6,843 nt of DNA from Pseudomonadota bacterium. Its GTDB lineage: Bacteria; Pseudomonadota; Alphaproteobacteria; Rhizobiales; Hyphomicrobiaceae. The first letter of the stretch is position 1, and every line of letters begins with the position of its first letter. This document shows, in pieces, positions 4,914 through 6,843 of the stretch. The notes under the pieces are model-generated. The model was not told the DNA's origin. It made no database searches and saw only the letters and a list, made by a program, of their open reading frames with translations. The translations under genes were made by a program, and so were the position numbers. Location: positions 1 to 6,843 of the forward strand of contig JAEVZQ010000320.1 of NCBI GenBank assembly GCA_023392135.1. The letters run 5' to 3'.

Positions 4914-6843
4914 CTAGGCCGGTACCCTTGATGAGCTTTCTTTTCCCTCGCCCCCATGTCCCTGGCCGTTTCTCTCCAGACACTTGCGAATGGCTACTGC
5001 CAGTTCGACCCGAGATGTTCCATGCTTGGCCAGAATGCGCTGCGTGGAGCCGGTCAGAGCGTCCATCTCTTCTCGAGTGAGCTCCTTGGCCGTCAGCACG
5101 ACGACCGGGATGCTCTGAAATTCCTGGCGCTTCTGCAGTTCCTTGAGAAACTCGAAACCGTCCATGACGGGCATCATGAGATCGAGAAGGATGAGCGCAG
5201 GTTTCGGATGGCTTTCGAGCCAGCGCAGACCTTCCTGACCGTTATCTGCTTCCGCCACATCGAGCCCAAGCCGCCCCAGCACGCGGCGGGTCGATTCGCG
5301 GCTATCCGGATCATCCTCTACCAGAAGGACAGGCACTTGCGCGCCGACCGGCACATAGCGGCGCAACATCGATTTCAGAGCCTCGCGATCGACAGGTTTC
5401 GTCAGGAAGTCCGACGCCCCGAGCGAGAATGCCATTCCGCGCTCTTTCAGGACCGTGATCATGATGACCGGAATGTCTCGCAACCCGGAATCTGCCTTGA
5501 GCGCACCAAGTACCGACCAGCCATCCATGTGGGGCATCAGAACATCGAGCGTGATGACCGCCGGCCTATGGGTACGTGCCTGATCGATGGCTTCCTTGCC
5601 CGTTCGCGCCTCGACGACGCGGTAGCCCTCTTTTGCCAGGGATCTGCTCAAAAGCCGGAGGGCCGCAGGATCATCATCGACGACGAGTATAAGCGGCGCG
5701 CCATGAACAAGACGCTGTGCGCTCTCGTCATCTGCCGCTGGCAGGGAGCTCTCGTCCGTCCTGCGGCTCGGCAGGGTGATAGTGAACTTCGAGCCCTTTC
5801 CAGGAGTGCTCTCCACGGAGATGTCGCCGCCCAGCATCACGCAGAAGTGCTTCGTAATAGCGAGACCCAGGCCCGTCCCACCGAATCGCTTTGTTGTCGT
5901 CGTGTCGGCTTGCGTGAAGGACTGGAACAGCTTCTTCATCTGATCCGGCCTCATGCCAATGCCGGTGTCGGTGACCTCGAAGCTCAGGTTGGAGCCGGTC
6001 GGCCTCTCGTCGCGCCAGATCCTGAGTGTTATGGCTCCGTCATTGGTGAACTTGGCGCTATTGCTGAGAAGGTTGAGGAGGCTTTGCTTCACCTTCGTCA
6101 AATCTGATCGCAATAGCCCGATATCTGGCGGGCAGATGACCTTGAGCTTGTTGTTGTTCTTGCTGACGAGCGGTCGGACGATGGACTGTACCTCTCGAAC
6201 CAGGGCCGCAACGTCGATATCCTCGACGTAGACATCCATTCGACCGGCCTCGATTTTTGAAAGATCGAGAATGTCATTGATTATTCCGAGCAGGTGCCGG
6301 CCCGCCGCCTCGATCCTTTCAATATCGGGGAGAAAAGTGTCGAGCCCCTGGTCGCGTGCATCCTCTTTCAGGATTTCGCTATACCCGATGATCGCATTCA
6401 GCGGTGTGCGCAGCTCATGGCTCATATTGGCAAGGAACGTGCTCTTGGTGCGGCTCGCCTCGTCGGCCTGATCACGCGCGACTTCCAACCGCGCAACGAG
6501 ATCGGCGAGCTCGATCTCACGATGCTTGAGCGCACTGATATCGGCGAGTGTCGTAACCACCCCGTCTTCCTGTGTGCGCCGCGAGCCGACGCGGAGCCAG
6601 GTCCCATCGGCGAGCTGGAGTTCCTCGTCGCTGAGCCCGGCCCGGTGCGATTTCAGCTTCGTGGCAACCCACGCCTCCGTGTCGCCGTCCTCGGCGCGCC
6701 GCTCAGCCGCGTCACGCAGCAGCATCTCGAACTTCATTCCAAGCACGAGCGGCTTTGCCAGCTTGAGGAACTCCGAGCACCGGTCATTGAACGCGATCAG
6801 GCGGTCCTCTGCGTCCCAAAGCGCGAAGCCGTCTGAAATACTC
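4914..6843 (-). CDS. Hybrid sensor histidine kinase PAS-HisKA-HATPase-REC-REC, N-terminus beyond the window
   Basis: The frame stays open to the right edge, giving 642 visible residues; a GTG at 6746 is internal to the PAS domain and not the start. In fragment numbering: a PAS domain (1 to about 103, opening [20 protein letters not shown]), a coiled coil (about 105-132), and HisKA with [19 protein letters not shown] (140-158, phospho-His142). The HATPase domain follows, with N box [10 protein letters not shown] (Asn261), G1 DTGIGM (292-297) and G2 GGTGLGLAI (321-329). The first receiver has Asp433 in [13 protein letters not shown], Thr463 and Lys482. The second has Asp554 in [13 protein letters not shown], Thr584 and Lys606. 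All catalytic and phospho-accepting residues are present. No membrane segment is visible, so the visible part is cytoplasmic; the missing N-terminus may hold further PAS or sensor modules. The PAS ligand is unknown. It is upstream of the small receiver and the cyclase in one apparent operon and is their likely phosphate source. Confidence 0.95.
   Translation of the reverse strand, partial: SISDGFALWDAEDRLIAFNDRCSEFLKLAKPLVLGMKFEMLLRDAAERRAEDGDTEAWVATKLKSHRAGLSDEELQLADGTWLRVGSRRTQEDGVVTTLADISALKHREIELADLVARLEVARDQADEASRTKSTFLANMSHELRTPLNAIIGYSEILKEDARDQGLDTFLPDIERIEAAGRHLLGIINDILDLSKIEAGRMDVYVEDIDVAALVREVQSIVRPLVSKNNNKLKVICPPDIGLLRSDLTKVKQSLLNLLSNSAKFTNDGAITLRIWRDERPTGSNLSFEVTDTGIGMRPDQMKKLFQSFTQADTTTTKRFGGTGLGLAITKHFCVMLGGDISVESTPGKGSKFTITLPSRRTDESSLPAADDESAQRLVHGAPLILVVDDDPAALRLLSRSLAKEGYRVVEARTGKEAIDQARTHRPAVITLDVLMPHMDGWSVLGALKADSGLRDIPVIMITVLKERGMAFSLGASDFLTKPVDREALKSMLRRYVPVGAQVPVLLVEDDPDSRESTRRVLGRLGLDVAEADNGQEGLRWLESHPKPALILLDLMMPVMDGFEFLKELQKRQEFQSIPVVVLTAKELTREEMDALTGSTQRILAKHGTSRVELAVAIRKCLERNGQGHGGEGKESSSRVPA

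Noticed and set aside
4956..6107. Plus-strand open frame of 383 codons opposite the hybrid kinase
   Set aside because: It lies wholly antisense to well-conserved kinase and receiver domains, its translation shows no domain-like pattern, and long antisense frames are expected in GC-rich coding DNA.
1..6843. CRISPR arrays, tRNA or rRNA genes, insertion sequences, phage genes
   Set aside because: No regularly spaced repeats, tRNA-like cloverleaf, rRNA-like sequence, transposase motifs or terminal inverted repeats were seen on either strand.

Overview
The window is GC-rich, densely coding DNA. Long spurious open frames lie opposite the real genes. The gene content is a catabolic ABC-transport cluster with a Tat-exported binding protein, a DivK-like single-domain receiver, a hybrid PAS histidine kinase and a receiver-linked class III adenylate cyclase. 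This points to an alphaproteobacterium, most plausibly of the Rhizobiales; that placement is inference from protein style, not from a marker gene.

Left part (1-2195, all minus strand): a probable catabolic unit reads leftwards as an ornithine cyclodeaminase/mu-crystallin family protein (2195-1200), a crotonase-fold enoyl-CoA hydratase/isomerase family protein (1120-341), then the first 66 codons of a Tat-signal ABC transporter substrate-binding protein (200 to the window edge). The gap before the binding-protein gene holds a near-perfect LacI-family-type palindrome (312-323) next to a -35-like TTGACG. The cluster looks like uptake and breakdown of an amino or organic-acid compound. The substrate cannot be read from sequence, and both enzymes have changes at a position normally used in catalysis.

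Middle (2196-2905): a 101-bp divergent intergenic region separates the cyclodeaminase-like gene from a plus-strand single-domain VOC metalloprotein (2297-2827), which resembles CatE-type catechol dioxygenase/glyoxalase family members. A 78-bp convergent gap follows, with no convincing terminator.

Right part (2906-6843, all minus strand): a three-gene signalling operon is transcribed leftwards with gaps of only about 25-28 bp. It encodes a hybrid histidine kinase PAS-HisKA-HATPase-REC-REC (its N-terminus lies beyond the window), a stand-alone CheY/DivK-like receiver, and a protein with two tandem DHp-like segments, a receiver and a class III adenylate cyclase domain. The likely logic is that a PAS-sensed signal drives phosphorylation through four intact receiver domains and ends in control of cAMP synthesis. 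The most unusual element is the N-terminus of the cyclase. It has two DHp-like helical hairpins in series, the first without its histidine, and no ATPase domain.
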